Shown piece after piece: positions 15,447 to 24,184 of a stretch of DNA of 56,686 bases. The DNA lies in contig JAEWPQ010000253.1 of NCBI GenBank assembly GCA_023460575.1, positions 1-56,686 on the forward strand, given 5' to 3'. Numbering within the stretch: position 1 is the first letter of the stretch; every line of letters starts with the position of its first letter. Position numbers and translations under genes: made by a program. This stretch comes from Bacillota bacterium (GTDB taxonomy: Bacteria; Bacillota; Clostridia; Lachnospirales; Lachnospiraceae). A model generated the notes under the pieces. It was not told the DNA's origin and searched no databases. It saw only the letters and a list, made by a program, of their open reading frames with translations.

Positions 15447-16301
15447 ATGAAAATTAAAATAATCGGTTCAGGCGGCTGTGTCAGCATTCCAAGACCATTA
15501 TGCCAATGCAGAATATGCAGGGAAGCCAGAATAAAGGGAGTTCCCTATGCAAGATGCGGATGCAGCCTGTATTTAGAAGATTTAAACTTATTAATTGATA
15601 CTCCGGAAGATATCAATGCAGCATTGAACCATGCAGATGTGAAAGAAATTGATACTATATTATTCAGCCACGCAGATCCGGATCATACCATGGGAATCCG
15701 GGTGATTGAACAGTTAAAGTTGGACTGGCTGGCCCGGTCTGTTGGGATAACCTGCAGCCAGCCTCTGACCGTAGGGGCCATGCCTGAGATTACAAAGGAA
15801 CTGAGGCGTCAGTGCAGCAAGTATGGTTCCATGCTGGAATATTATGAAGACATGGGGCTTGCAAAGGTGGAGAATATGAACCATTTGGACAAAAACGGGA
15901 TACATATTGAGTTTATACCGGTTGATGAAAGCGGGACAGTAACGGTTTTTGTAATAGAAACTCACCATCAGAAAGTGATTTATGCACCCTGCGATGTGAA
16001 GCCATTTCCGGATCACCTTCTTTTTTATAAAGCCGATGTTTTAATTATTGGCAATACCATTGTGGGAGATCAGTTAAAAGATGGGTTTGTGCTTGATGAT
16101 ACCAATGATCTGCGGAAAGAATTATTTGTTATGAAAGAGATTGTTGAATTAAAGGACAAATTCCAGATAGGAAAAGTGATAATTACCCATCTGGAAGAAG
16201 ACTGGGGAAAATCATACGATGACTACTTAAGGCTTCAAAAACAGTATGACGGGATCGAATTTGCCTATGATGGCATGAAAATCCTGCTTTCCACGTCATA
16301 G
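15447..16301 (+). CDS. PhnP-like metallo-beta-lactamase-fold hydrolase
   Basis: This 284-residue cytoplasmic MBL-fold protein is related to the cyclic phosphodiesterase PhnP. It opens with IIGSGGCVSIPRPLCQCRICREAR, containing the cysteine set that binds a structural zinc in PhnP relatives. The metal motif is SHADPDH (about residues 74-80), in which the second histidine of HxHxDH is replaced by aspartate. A further IITHLEEDWG segment provides the late histidine. The start at 15447 follows GAGAGGAG, while an upstream ATG at 15378 overlaps promoter sequence and gives no homology. It probably cleaves a phosphoester or cyclic phosphate, but there are no phosphonate genes nearby. Substrate unknown. 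Confidence 0.8.
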   Translation: MKIKIIGSGGCVSIPRPLCQCRICREARIKGVPYARCGCSLYLEDLNLLIDTPEDINAALNHADVKEIDTILFSHADPDHTMGIRVIEQLKLDWLARSVGITCSQPLTVGAMPEITKELRRQCSKYGSMLEYYEDMGLAKVENMNHLDKNGIHIEFIPVDESGTVTVFVIETHHQKVIYAPCDVKPFPDHLLFYKADVLIIGNTIVGDQLKDGFVLDDTNDLRKELFVMKEIVELKDKFQIGKVIITHLEEDWGKSYDDYLRLQKQYDGIEFAYDGMKILLSTS

Positions 16302-16323
16302 AAAGCAGAAAACTCCCGCTGGC

Positions 16324-17205
16324 TCACTGTTCCATGGACTTTGCAGCGTCCTTGAAATCAGCCATCTGGGAGTTAAAGGAGTGACACACATTATAGCAAA
16401 GATAAAAGTACCGGTTCATGGGCATATCCTTAATAGGGCGGGTATGGAGAACGTCAGACCGGGCAGCGTTTTTTACATAGCGGGTGGAGATGACTCCAAT
16501 ACCAAGGTTTCGGGCAACGCCGTCAAGAATGGCATAGCCGCTGTAGGATTCCCATTTTACACAGTAGGGGATGTGGTGTGTCTGCATGAGGTTTTCAAAT
16601 ATGGAGCGTGTTCCGCTGCCGATTTCCCGCAGAATAAATTCGCAGTTGTATAGATCCTCTGCTCTGATCACATCTCTTCCTGAAAATGGATGGTCTTTGC
16701 TGCAAATCAGCTGCAGTTCGTCTTCCATAATCGGTTCTGTATGAATCTTGTCATTTAATATCACGCCTTCTACAAGTGCGATATCAAGCTCATTGTGAAT
16801 CAGGCGGTGCTCCAGTATCTTCGTATTTTCTATAAAAACAGAACAGGAGATGTCCGGATGGCTCTTTTTCAGTTTTTCTATAATGTCACTGATCATGGTA
16901 TCTCCTATGGTTAAGGTGACACCGACCCGCAGAGGACGGATGACAGCAGAATTTTTCATGGACTGGTTTAACGTCTCATAGCTGTTTAATACATTCAGGG
17001 CTCTGTCCCAGAAAAGCTTTCCCATGGGTGTCAGCTCCAGCCGCCTGGGATATCTTTTGAAAAATGTCGTTTCATATTCTTTCTCCAGATCTGCAATAAT
17101 CTGACTTACCGTAGGCTGAGATAAATAGAGGCGTTTGGCCGCCTCGCTCATTTTTAATGTCTCCGCCACGGCTATATAGGTTCTCAGTTGTTTTAAGGTT
17201 GCCAT
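16324..17205 (-). CDS. LysR-family regulator (CysL/YeiE-like)
   Basis: This 293-residue LysR-type regulator has an N-terminal winged HTH (LKQLRTYIAVAETLKMSEAAKRLYLSQPTVSQIIADLE). A periplasmic-binding-like effector domain follows from about residue 90 (LRVGVTLTIGDTMISDIIEKL, LREIGSGTRSIFENLM). The GSGTR segment is typical of the CysL/YeiE/CbbR group that senses sulfur or small anions. The start is ATG 17205 because AAAGGAGGG is 6 bases upstream; six more in-frame residues are possible but lack such a site. It is divergent from a CoA-disulfide reductase and a sulfite-reductase-like gene, with overlapping promoters, so it is the probable regulator of that sulfur unit. Confidence 0.88.
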   Translation of the reverse strand: MATLKQLRTYIAVAETLKMSEAAKRLYLSQPTVSQIIADLEKEYETTFFKRYPRRLELTPMGKLFWDRALNVLNSYETLNQSMKNSAVIRPLRVGVTLTIGDTMISDIIEKLKKSHPDISCSVFIENTKILEHRLIHNELDIALVEGVILNDKIHTEPIMEDELQLICSKDHPFSGRDVIRAEDLYNCEFILREIGSGTRSIFENLMQTHHIPYCVKWESYSGYAILDGVARNLGIGVISTRYVKNAARSDVLHTRPIKDMPMNRYFYLCYNVCHSFNSQMADFKDAAKSMEQ

Positions 17206-17239
17206 CTTATTCCCTCCTTTCATCTGGTATTGAAAAAAC

Positions 17240-17298
17240 CAATATCATGCTTTAGATAATACTATTTTACGGTATAAAAAACAAGTGTTATGATATTG
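17240..17298. promoter_or_regulatory. overlapping divergent promoters and LysR binding region
   Basis: On the + strand TTTACG (17266-17271) and TATGAT (17289-17294) are 17 bases apart. On the minus strand TTGTTT (17279-17284) and TATTAT (17256-17261) are also 17 apart, so the two promoters overlap. A perfect 9-base inverted repeat (CAATATCAT, 17240-17248, and ATGATATTG, 17290-17298) brackets them. ATAC-N9-GTAT inside resembles a LysR box. Confidence 0.62.
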
Positions 17299-17346
17299 AT
17301 AATAAATAATCAATTTTTTCAGAAATAAACAATAAGGAGAAAAACA

Positions 17347-18969
17347 ATGAAGGTGATTGTACTTGGCGGTGTCGCAGCAGGAACAAAGGCAGCTGCAAAG
17401 CTTATGCGGGAAGACAGAGAAAATGAAGTGATCATTTTGAATAAAGGAGAAAATATCTCTTATGCAGGCTGCGGACTTCCATATTTTGTAGGAAACATAA
17501 TTCCAGAAAAGGAGCAGCTGATCGTAAATACCCCTCAGAAGTTTGAGAAACTCACAGGAGCAAAGGTATTGGTCCGCACAGAGGCAACAAAGGTGGACCG
17601 TGAAGGGAAAACTGTGACAGCAGTTGATCTGGCGACTGGAGAAGAAAAGGTTTACCAATATGACAAGCTTGTAATTGCAACAGGAGCGAGCCCGGTTATT
17701 CCGCCTGTTGAGGGAAGAGAACTTCAGAATGTATTTACCATGAGAACGCCTGAGGATGCCATACGGATTAAGGATCTTGCGGTAAATGGAGGAATTAAGA
17801 AAGCTGTTGTGGTTGGTGCAGGCTATATCGGTCTGGAACTGGCAGAGAATCTGGCAGCGGAAGGAATCAGGCCTTTTGTAGTGGATATGGCGCCTCAGAT
17901 CCTTCCCGGCTTTGATCCGGAGGTTTCTGATTATCTGGAACGAAAGATTGCTGATGCTGGTATTCCTGTTGTGACAGGGGTGAAGGTAACCGCTTTAGAG
18001 GGCGATGGAAAAGTTGAGAAGGTAATAACGGATAAACGTGCCTATAAAGCAGATATGGTTGTTTTCTGTGCGGGAATCAGACCCAATACAGAATTCTTAG
18101 AGGGAACCGGAATCGAGATGTTTAAGGGAACAATTATCACCGATTCCCAGGGAAGAACCAATGATAAGGATATTTATGGAGCAGGAGACTGTGCCATGGT
18201 GAGAAATGCTATCACAGGAAAAATGGCATGGTCACCTATGGGATCAACGGCCAATATCAGCGGAAGGCTCATTGCACAGAATATTACAGGAGAAGAGCGC
18301 TTATACCGTGGCGTTCTTGGTACGGCAGTGTGTAAGCTTCCAGAATTAAATGCCGGCAGAACCGGACTGACAGAGGCTCAGGCCATAGAGGAAGGGTTTG
18401 ATGCAGTCAGCGTAATCTCGGTGGTGGATGACAAGGCGCATTATATGCCGGGTGCTTCCTATTTTATAATTAAAATGATAGCTGATAAGAAAACGCTCCG
18501 TCTTCTGGGAGTTCAGGCAGTAGGCAGCGGGGCAGTTGATAAAATTGTAGATATGGCAGTGACTGCCATTATGTGCAAGGCGGATTTAAATGATCTGGAA
18601 GATATGGATCTTGCATATGCGCCTCCATTTTCCACCGCTATCCATCCATTTGTACATACCTTAAATATTTTACTGAATAAGTTAAACGGCGGTCTGAAAT
18701 CCATGACTCCTGGGGAATACGCAAAGGGAATGGCCGAAGGCTATAAGCTGGTGGACGCCGGGCAGGTCCCTTCTGTTCCAGGAGCAATGCATGTGGAATT
18801 AACAGAGGTAGACGGACCTGTAACCGGCCTTGATAAGGATGATCATATCCTTCTGGTTTGCAACAGGGGAAAGCGTGCCTATCTGCTTCAGAACCGGCTG
18901 GATTACTACGGCTACAAACATACGAAGGTGCTGGAAGGCGGAATTACCTTTACAGAAGTGGAAGGTTAA
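17347..18969 (+). CDS. CoA-disulfide reductase-like flavoprotein with C-terminal rhodanese domain
   Basis: This 540-residue FAD/NAD(P)H-dependent oxidoreductase belongs to the CoA-disulfide/persulfide reductase family. The FAD-binding GGVAAGTKAAAK is at the N-terminus, the redox-active Cys42 is in SYAGCGLPYF, the NAD(P)H loop VVVGAGYIGLELAENL is near residue 160, and GAGDCA is near 280. After the dimerisation domain a rhodanese-like domain (about residues 460-540) carries LLVCNRGKRA, whose cysteine near 504 would bear a persulfide. Family members reduce CoA persulfide or polysulfide and release sulfide. The gene is 27 bases upstream of a sulfite-reductase-like gene and divergent from a LysR regulator, together forming a sulfur redox unit. 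Confidence 0.87.
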   Translation: MKVIVLGGVAAGTKAAAKLMREDRENEVIILNKGENISYAGCGLPYFVGNIIPEKEQLIVNTPQKFEKLTGAKVLVRTEATKVDREGKTVTAVDLATGEEKVYQYDKLVIATGASPVIPPVEGRELQNVFTMRTPEDAIRIKDLAVNGGIKKAVVVGAGYIGLELAENLAAEGIRPFVVDMAPQILPGFDPEVSDYLERKIADAGIPVVTGVKVTALEGDGKVEKVITDKRAYKADMVVFCAGIRPNTEFLEGTGIEMFKGTIITDSQGRTNDKDIYGAGDCAMVRNAITGKMAWSPMGSTANISGRLIAQNITGEERLYRGVLGTAVCKLPELNAGRTGLTEAQAIEEGFDAVSVISVVDDKAHYMPGASYFIIKMIADKKTLRLLGVQAVGSGAVDKIVDMAVTAIMCKADLNDLEDMDLAYAPPFSTAIHPFVHTLNILLNKLNGGLKSMTPGEYAKGMAEGYKLVDAGQVPSVPGAMHVELTEVDGPVTGLDKDDHILLVCNRGKRAYLLQNRLDYYGYKHTKVLEGGITFTEVEG

Positions 18970-18996
18970 TAAAAAACAAACAGGAGTGGTGGAATC

Positions 18997-19947
18997 ATGG
19001 CATGCACATTAAAACCAGATGAGATTAAGAGGGTTAAAGCGCTGGGTTTTTTAAATAATAAGGGAACGGATTTATTTAACGGTCGTGTAATAACGGTAAA
19101 CGGTAAGATAACGGCAGATCAGACGGCTGCCATTGCAGAAGCAGCTAGAAAGTTCGGCAACGGAGACGTGGAATTTACCTCCCGTTTAACCGTGGAAGTA
19201 AGAGGGATTCATTTTAATGACATTGAGGCATTTAAAAGCTGTCTGGCAGAAGCAGGACTGGAGACCGGAGGAACCGGATCACTGGTGCGCCCGGTTGTAT
19301 CCTGTAAGGGAACCACCTGCCAGTATGGGCTGTATGATACCTTTGATCTGTCGGAAAAGATTCATGAGCGGTTCTACAAGGGCTATCACACGGTAAAGCT
19401 GCCTCACAAATTTAAGATTGCCACAGGAGGCTGCCCTAACAATTGTGTAAAGCCCAATTTAAATGATCTGGGTATTGTCGGTCAGATGATTCCCTGTGTA
19501 GATGAAGATATGTGTAACAGCTGCAAGAAATGCCAGGTTGAGGCGGCATGCCCCATGAAAGCGGCTAAGCTTTCCGACGGCCTGATTGAAATCGATCAGG
19601 AGATCTGCAACAACTGCGGACGATGCATTGGAAAATGTCCCTTTGATGTAATCGAAGAGGGAACACCTGGATTTCTCGTGTACATCGGAGGAAGATGGGG
19701 GAAAAAGATTAACCACGGCAAAGCTCTTGGCAGGATTTTTAAGAGTGAAGAGGAAGTGCTGTCTGTTGTTGAGAAAACCATTCTTCTGTTCCGGGAACAG
19801 GGGCAGACTGGGGAACGGTTTGCAGATACCATTGAGCGGATTGGTTTTGAAAATGTAGAAGCGCAGCTCCTTTCTGATGACATTTTAAACAGGAAGCAGG
19901 AAATCCTGGATGCAAAGCTGCATCTGGTGGGCGGTGCCACCTGCTAA
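18997..19947 (+). CDS. siroheme sulfite/nitrite reductase-like protein with inserted ferredoxin domain
   Basis: This 316-residue protein resembles AsrC-type and small Dsr-like reductases, which reduce sulfite to sulfide using a coupled siroheme-[4Fe-4S] centre. The N-terminal ferrodoxin-like half carries FTSRLTVEVRGI. The coupled-cluster cysteines are in SCKGTTCQYG (a CX4C pair) and GGCPNNCVKP (CX3C). A two-cluster ferredoxin insert follows (CNSCKKCQVEAACP and CNNCGRCIGKCP, about residues 168-215), then GGRWGKK. The normal first pair in many siroheme reductases is CX5C, so spacing is one residue shorter here. Co-transcribed with the CoA-disulfide-reductase-like gene. Sulfite is the likely substrate, but nitrite or another sulfur species is possible. 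Confidence 0.83.
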   Translation: MACTLKPDEIKRVKALGFLNNKGTDLFNGRVITVNGKITADQTAAIAEAARKFGNGDVEFTSRLTVEVRGIHFNDIEAFKSCLAEAGLETGGTGSLVRPVVSCKGTTCQYGLYDTFDLSEKIHERFYKGYHTVKLPHKFKIATGGCPNNCVKPNLNDLGIVGQMIPCVDEDMCNSCKKCQVEAACPMKAAKLSDGLIEIDQEICNNCGRCIGKCPFDVIEEGTPGFLVYIGGRWGKKINHGKALGRIFKSEEEVLSVVEKTILLFREQGQTGERFADTIERIGFENVEAQLLSDDILNRKQEILDAKLHLVGGATC

Positions 19948-19963
19948 GGTTAAGGAGCTGCTT

Positions 19964-21778
19964 TTAATTCAGGGGGAGCAGAAAGTATACCAGAGTATAT
20001 TTTCCATAGACGCTTTTTAACTGCAAACCTGCTTTGTCTCCATAAGCCAGTGTCAGCCGGAGATTCGTATTCGTAAGACCAATGTGGTCTGCACAATCTC
20101 CGGAAGCGTTTTCAAGCCGATTTTGGATATCCTGCAGTTTTTCCGGAGTAATACCAACTCCATCATCCATAATATAGATTAAAATGGAATTTTTTAGTTT
20201 ACGAATTCCTGTCCAGATGGTTCCTTTGCCTTCTTTTTCCTTAATTCCATGATAGATGGAATTTTCCACAAGAGGCTGAAGAATCATCTTTTTTATGGAG
20301 TAAATGGTACTGGATTCATCAATGCGGTAATGAATGTTAAAACGATCTGTATAACGGCTTTTCATAATATCCAGATAGGTCTTTAGATAGCCGATTTCTT
20401 CCCTTATGGTAACAGTTTCCTGAGGATCGCTTAGGGAATAGCGCATGACAGAGGAAAGGTTTGACACCATGGAACTGCAGGAATTTTCCGATGAAGTCAG
20501 CCGCACCGCCTCCCAGTAGATAATGTTTAAGGTATTATGGAGAAAATGAGGGTTGATCTGGTGCTGAAGTGCCTGCATTTTTAAAGTCTGCATTCGGTAA
20601 TCCCGTTCTGAAGCCTGAATCTTTAGGTATTTCTGGTCAAGAAACAGGCGGATGATGTTGAGCATAATATATTCAAAAGGATTAGCAGCGTTTCCATTCA
20701 TCTGGTCAAAATACTTCTGGGCTTCATCTGGATTGCTGAATATATCAATTATGCGGTTGATATATAAATACTCCCGGTTGGTTTTGTAAAAAGCCAGGGC
20801 AAAGGACAATATAATGGCAGAAAATGTCAGAAGAAGATAAGTACCGGACAGATTTCTGGTTGTTTTGTAGATTTCGCTGGAGGGAGTAAACGTAAAATAG
20901 GTCAGACCATTGGTCCGGGGAGATTTTAAATAAGCGGCTTTATTGTATACATTCCCGTTCTTTAGATCAAACAGGTGGTTTTCTTTTTCCTGGGTAAGTT
21001 CCGGAAAAAGGGTATTGAGCTCCTCTCCTGGGGTAGAAGACTGGCTGTTGGTATAAATAACATTCTGGCTGGAGTCGACGATATAGACACTCTGTTTCTC
21101 GTATTGCAGCATAGTTTTAAAATACTGATCCAGTTTCGTTAAATTATACTCAAAAGCGATAAGTCCGGCTGGTTTTAGGCCTGAGCGGGTGTAAAGCCGC
21201 TGGTAGATCATCAGAGAATCAACAGAGTTTGAGGAATAAGAGGTCTGCTTTTTATGAACCTCCATCCATATGTCTTTATTTCCTGAATGCTCATAGGTCT
21301 GTATAAACCCTTTCTCATCGGGGGAAGTGACGGTCTGAATCGCACCTTTCTGAGGAAGATAGATCCGGTTGTTATCATTTTCATAGTAAACATAGATATT
21401 TTCAATATACTGATCCGTATAAATCAGATTTTGGAAATATAGGGATAGGTTTTCAATGTTTTTTATAGAATCCAGAGATAGGGAATGCTCGTTAAAAGCT
21501 TTTTTTAACTGAATAGTAACTCTTGGGTTAGAAGAAAAAAATATATTGGCATTGTCAATGTGTGAATATAGTAAATCCATGGTTTTTTCCAGTTGACGGA
21601 GTGTTTGATAGGTACTTTTTTCGATGGCAGTTGTGTTGTCTCTGGTGGACTGTATCACACTATAAGGACCGATCATCATGATAGGTATTAAAAGGAGCAG
21701 ACTGTTTGTAAGCAGGCTTTTGGAGAAAAATTTATAACGTATGGAACGTTTTTTTTTCCATAATATTTTATATATCAT
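19964..21778 (-). CDS. YesM-family sensor histidine kinase
   Basis: This 604-residue membrane kinase has TM1 near residues 22-42, an extracellular Cache-like sensor of about 250 residues, and TM2 near 300-325 (YLLLTFSAIILSFALAFYK). A linker leads to a His_kinase domain with QINPHFLHNTLN (phospho-acceptor His near 409). The HATPase has LQPLVENSIYHGI and DDGVGI. This is the Lyt/YesM type that usually detects extracellular oligosaccharides. Its ATG overlaps the stop of the response-regulator gene by four bases (ATGA), so the pair is coupled. It is divergent from the first sugar ABC transporter, its likely target. The sensed glycan is probably an unsaturated uronide, judging from the neighbouring GH88 and GH105 genes. 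Confidence 0.92.
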   Translation of the reverse strand: MIYKILWKKKRSIRYKFFSKSLLTNSLLLLIPIMMIGPYSVIQSTRDNTTAIEKSTYQTLRQLEKTMDLLYSHIDNANIFFSSNPRVTIQLKKAFNEHSLSLDSIKNIENLSLYFQNLIYTDQYIENIYVYYENDNNRIYLPQKGAIQTVTSPDEKGFIQTYEHSGNKDIWMEVHKKQTSYSSNSVDSLMIYQRLYTRSGLKPAGLIAFEYNLTKLDQYFKTMLQYEKQSVYIVDSSQNVIYTNSQSSTPGEELNTLFPELTQEKENHLFDLKNGNVYNKAAYLKSPRTNGLTYFTFTPSSEIYKTTRNLSGTYLLLTFSAIILSFALAFYKTNREYLYINRIIDIFSNPDEAQKYFDQMNGNAANPFEYIMLNIIRLFLDQKYLKIQASERDYRMQTLKMQALQHQINPHFLHNTLNIIYWEAVRLTSSENSCSSMVSNLSSVMRYSLSDPQETVTIREEIGYLKTYLDIMKSRYTDRFNIHYRIDESSTIYSIKKMILQPLVENSIYHGIKEKEGKGTIWTGIRKLKNSILIYIMDDGVGITPEKLQDIQNRLENASGDCADHIGLTNTNLRLTLAYGDKAGLQLKSVYGKYTLVYFLLPLN

Positions 21779-22515
21779 TGCTGGTTCCCCATTCTGTTTC
21801 TGTATTCCGTAGGAGTGATTCCAAAATACGCCCGGAAAGCCCGGGTAAAATTATTGGAGTTAACATACCCTACCATACTGCTGATGTGATAAATTTTTAT
21901 GGACGGATCCTTAAGGAATACCGCAGCCTGTTTCATTCTAATTTCAAGTATGTGGTCAGAAAAAGTTTTATTCGTTTTCTGTTTGATCAGCTGACTGAGA
22001 TAGGACGGATTTAAATACATAGACTGGGATAAATCTGCCAGTGACCCGTCTCTGTAATTTTTTGTACAGTACTCCAATACTTTTTTCATGGTTTTATCGC
22101 TGTGATCTCCTGTGAAGGAGGTATTAACCTGATATTTTTCATCCAGCTCTTCCCTGATTCTTCCAAAAATTTCTTTTAATTCTCCAAAGCTTGACGGTTT
22201 TAAAGCGTAATAGCGGACACCGTATTTGATTGCCTCCTGTGCATATTTAAAATCATCATGGGCACTTAAGAAAACCACCAATGGCTTGTGTCCTTTCATA
22301 TCTGATATGGCTTTTGCCAGATCAATTCCATCCATAACAGGCATGCTGATATCTGTAAATACAACATGCACTATTCCAGACAGGATAGCTTCCAATGCCT
22401 CTTTCCCGTTGCCGGCCTGTCCGCATAGTTCAAATCCCAGCTCCTCCCATGGAAAACAGGTAGCCAGAATATTACGGGAGCTCACTTCATCATCCACAAC
22501 CAGTAACTGATACAT
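21775..22515 (-). CDS. YesN-family response regulator with AraC-type HTH
   Basis: This 246-residue response regulator has a CheY-like receiver at residues 1-120 (LLVVDDE, phospho-Asp55 in TDISMPVMDG, LSAHDDF, ALKP). The AraC-type double HTH is at about residues 145-246 (LADLSQSMYLNPSYLSQLIKQKTNKTFSDHI, ISSMVGYVNSNNFTRAFRAYFGITPTEYR). The usual YesN linker is short here, so the protein is smaller than the 350-500 residue members. It pairs with the YesM-type kinase translated just downstream. A tandem 13-base repeat upstream of the divergent transporter operon is a candidate binding site. The regulator probably activates the transporter and hydrolase genes when the oligosaccharide is present. 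Confidence 0.92.
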   Translation of the reverse strand: MYQLLVVDDEVSSRNILATCFPWEELGFELCGQAGNGKEALEAILSGIVHVVFTDISMPVMDGIDLAKAISDMKGHKPLVVFLSAHDDFKYAQEAIKYGVRYYALKPSSFGELKEIFGRIREELDEKYQVNTSFTGDHSDKTMKKVLEYCTKNYRDGSLADLSQSMYLNPSYLSQLIKQKTNKTFSDHILEIRMKQAAVFLKDPSIKIYHISSMVGYVNSNNFTRAFRAYFGITPTEYRNRMGNQQ

Positions 22516-22608
22516 AAAATCCCCCTGTTTGTCTGACTTTCATTACAGTTCTTGAAATCTTAGTATAACAAAGAAGAAAATTCTTTGCAAGAAGGGAGCA
22601 GAATCTAT

Positions 22609-22640
22609 AAAATAATGATAGTTTTGTAAAATAAAGATAG
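22609..22640. promoter_or_regulatory. tandem 13-base direct repeat, candidate YesN-type operator
   Basis: AAAATAATGATAG (22609-22621) and AAAATAAAGATAG (22628-22640) match in 12 of 13 bases with a 19-base period, about two helical turns. They lie on one face of the DNA roughly 60-95 bases upstream of the transporter promoter start, as expected for a dimeric AraC-type activator. Confidence 0.5.
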
Positions 22641-22673
22641 AATATCAGGATATCCACAGCAATAGGCGACGTA

Positions 22674-22702
22674 GTTTTAATTATGCCGGTTTATGGTATG
22701 AT
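22674..22702 (+). promoter_or_regulatory. candidate promoter of the first sugar ABC operon
   Basis: An extended -10 (TGG-TATGAT, -10 box at 22697-22702) is preceded 17 bases upstream by a poor -35 (GTTTTA). The weak -35 agrees with activator-dependent transcription. The start codon is 40 bases downstream of the -10. Confidence 0.5.
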
Positions 22703-22742
22703 TATTTAGAAATACATTTTAAAGATTAAGAGGAGGATTTTT

Positions 22743-24098
22743 ATGAGAAAACAATGGAGAGGGGTTCTTTCACTGGCAGCAGCTCTTACGGTATCCTTAA
22801 GTGCCTGCAGCTCATCGACAGGAAACGGTACAACTACCACTGTGGCTGACAGCAGTGCTTCACAGACAGAATCACAGTCAGGAGAAAGCAGTGAGCCGGT
22901 CACATTAAGATTTGCATGGTGGGGAGGGGATTCCAGGCACGAGGCAACTTTAAAAGCTATCGAACTATATAAAAAGAAGCATCCCAATGTAACAATTGAA
23001 GGTGAGTACCAGGGATATGACGGATACTATGAAAAGATGATGACTACCTTATCAAGTGGGACTGCTCCGGATATATTTCAATTTTCCAGAGACTGGATTG
23101 CAGATGTACAGGATGCAAAGCATTATCTCGCAGACTTATCTGCACTTCCGGTTGACCTTAAAACATTAAAAAAGGATACGATTGAAAAATCCGGAATGTA
23201 CAATGGAGAACCGGTATTGTTTCCCTGCACGGTAGGAGGTCAGGTTCTTTATGTCAATACAGATTTTGCTTCCAGATTTGGTATTGATACCACAAAGGAA
23301 CTGACATGGGATGAATTAAAGACGCTTGGCAGCAAAGTTCATACAGAGGATCCGGATTCATATCTAATGACAGCTGATATTGATGTTTTAAATCGTCTGA
23401 TTGTACTGGAGTACATTGCTCAGCAAACAGGAGAGAGTCTGGTGAACCAGGATACCTATGAACTGAATTTTACCGAAGAGCAGATGGCAGCTTCATTAAA
23501 AAATGTTTTGGAACTATATGAAACAAATACACTGGAGCCATTTGGTGAAGCAGCTGTTTTTGTGGGACAGATGGATCAGAATAACAAATGGGTAAATGGT
23601 AAAATCGGTATGCTATTAGACAACACCGGTTCCGCACCCAAATACGAATCCTCCACAACGAGCAAAATTGATGTCATGAAGATACCAGTACAGGAACAGG
23701 CAGTTTCCAGTGGTGTGGATTTTTCAAGCAATATGGGATTCTGCATTAATGATAATTCCAAGGCAAAGGAAGAAGCGGCCAGATTCTTAGACTTTATGCA
23801 GAATGACCCGGAAGCAATTGAGATCTTACAAACGACAAGAGGCTACTGTCCGACTGAGATTGCTGAAAAAACTCTGGAAGAAAAAGGACTGCTGAATCAG
23901 ACACAGAAAAAAGCGGTGGCTTTGTGCCAGCCCAATTCTTATAACATCAACACCATAAGCGCTAATACCGAACTGGAAACCATTCGTAAGGATATTATCC
24001 AGGAGGTAATTTACGGAGATATTACACCTGAGGAAGGTGCAAAATCCATTGTTGATCAGTATCAGGAAGTGCTTTCTACATTGAAAGCTGAGAAATAA
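22743..24098 (+). CDS. sugar ABC transporter substrate-binding lipoprotein
   Basis: This 451-residue extracellular solute-binding protein of family 1 has a lipoprotein signal ending in LSAC with lipid-anchored Cys22. A Ser/Thr/Gly-rich linker follows, then the family start VTLRFAWWGGDSRHEATLKAIELYKKKHPNV and PDIFQFSRDW. It is tethered to the outer face of the membrane and delivers an oligosaccharide to the two permeases encoded downstream. AGAGGAGG precedes the ATG. A strong hairpin terminator between this gene and the permeases would keep binding-protein levels high relative to the channel, which is common in such operons. The GH88/GH105 neighbours suggest unsaturated glycosaminoglycan or pectin oligosaccharides. 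Confidence 0.92.
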   Translation: MRKQWRGVLSLAAALTVSLSACSSSTGNGTTTTVADSSASQTESQSGESSEPVTLRFAWWGGDSRHEATLKAIELYKKKHPNVTIEGEYQGYDGYYEKMMTTLSSGTAPDIFQFSRDWIADVQDAKHYLADLSALPVDLKTLKKDTIEKSGMYNGEPVLFPCTVGGQVLYVNTDFASRFGIDTTKELTWDELKTLGSKVHTEDPDSYLMTADIDVLNRLIVLEYIAQQTGESLVNQDTYELNFTEEQMAASLKNVLELYETNTLEPFGEAAVFVGQMDQNNKWVNGKIGMLLDNTGSAPKYESSTTSKIDVMKIPVQEQAVSSGVDFSSNMGFCINDNSKAKEEAARFLDFMQNDPEAIEILQTTRGYCPTEIAEKTLEEKGLLNQTQKKAVALCQPNSYNINTISANTELETIRKDIIQEVIYGDITPEEGAKSIVDQYQEVLSTLKAEK

Positions 24099-24122
24099 CA
24101 GACGCTTAGGCAATTGAATCAG

Positions 24123-24170
24123 GGGATACTGGATTCTGTCAGTGTTTTGGCTGGCCGGTATCCCTTTTTT
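24123..24170 (+). terminator. attenuating terminator between binding protein and permease genes
   Basis: GGGATACTGG (24123-24132) pairs with CCGGTATCCC (24155-24164) over 10 bp with one G-U pair, and six T follow. Partial read-through would still supply the permeases; their ribosome site (ATGGAGG) begins right after the T-run. Confidence 0.85.
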
Positions 24171-24184
24171 GATGGAGGAAATTC

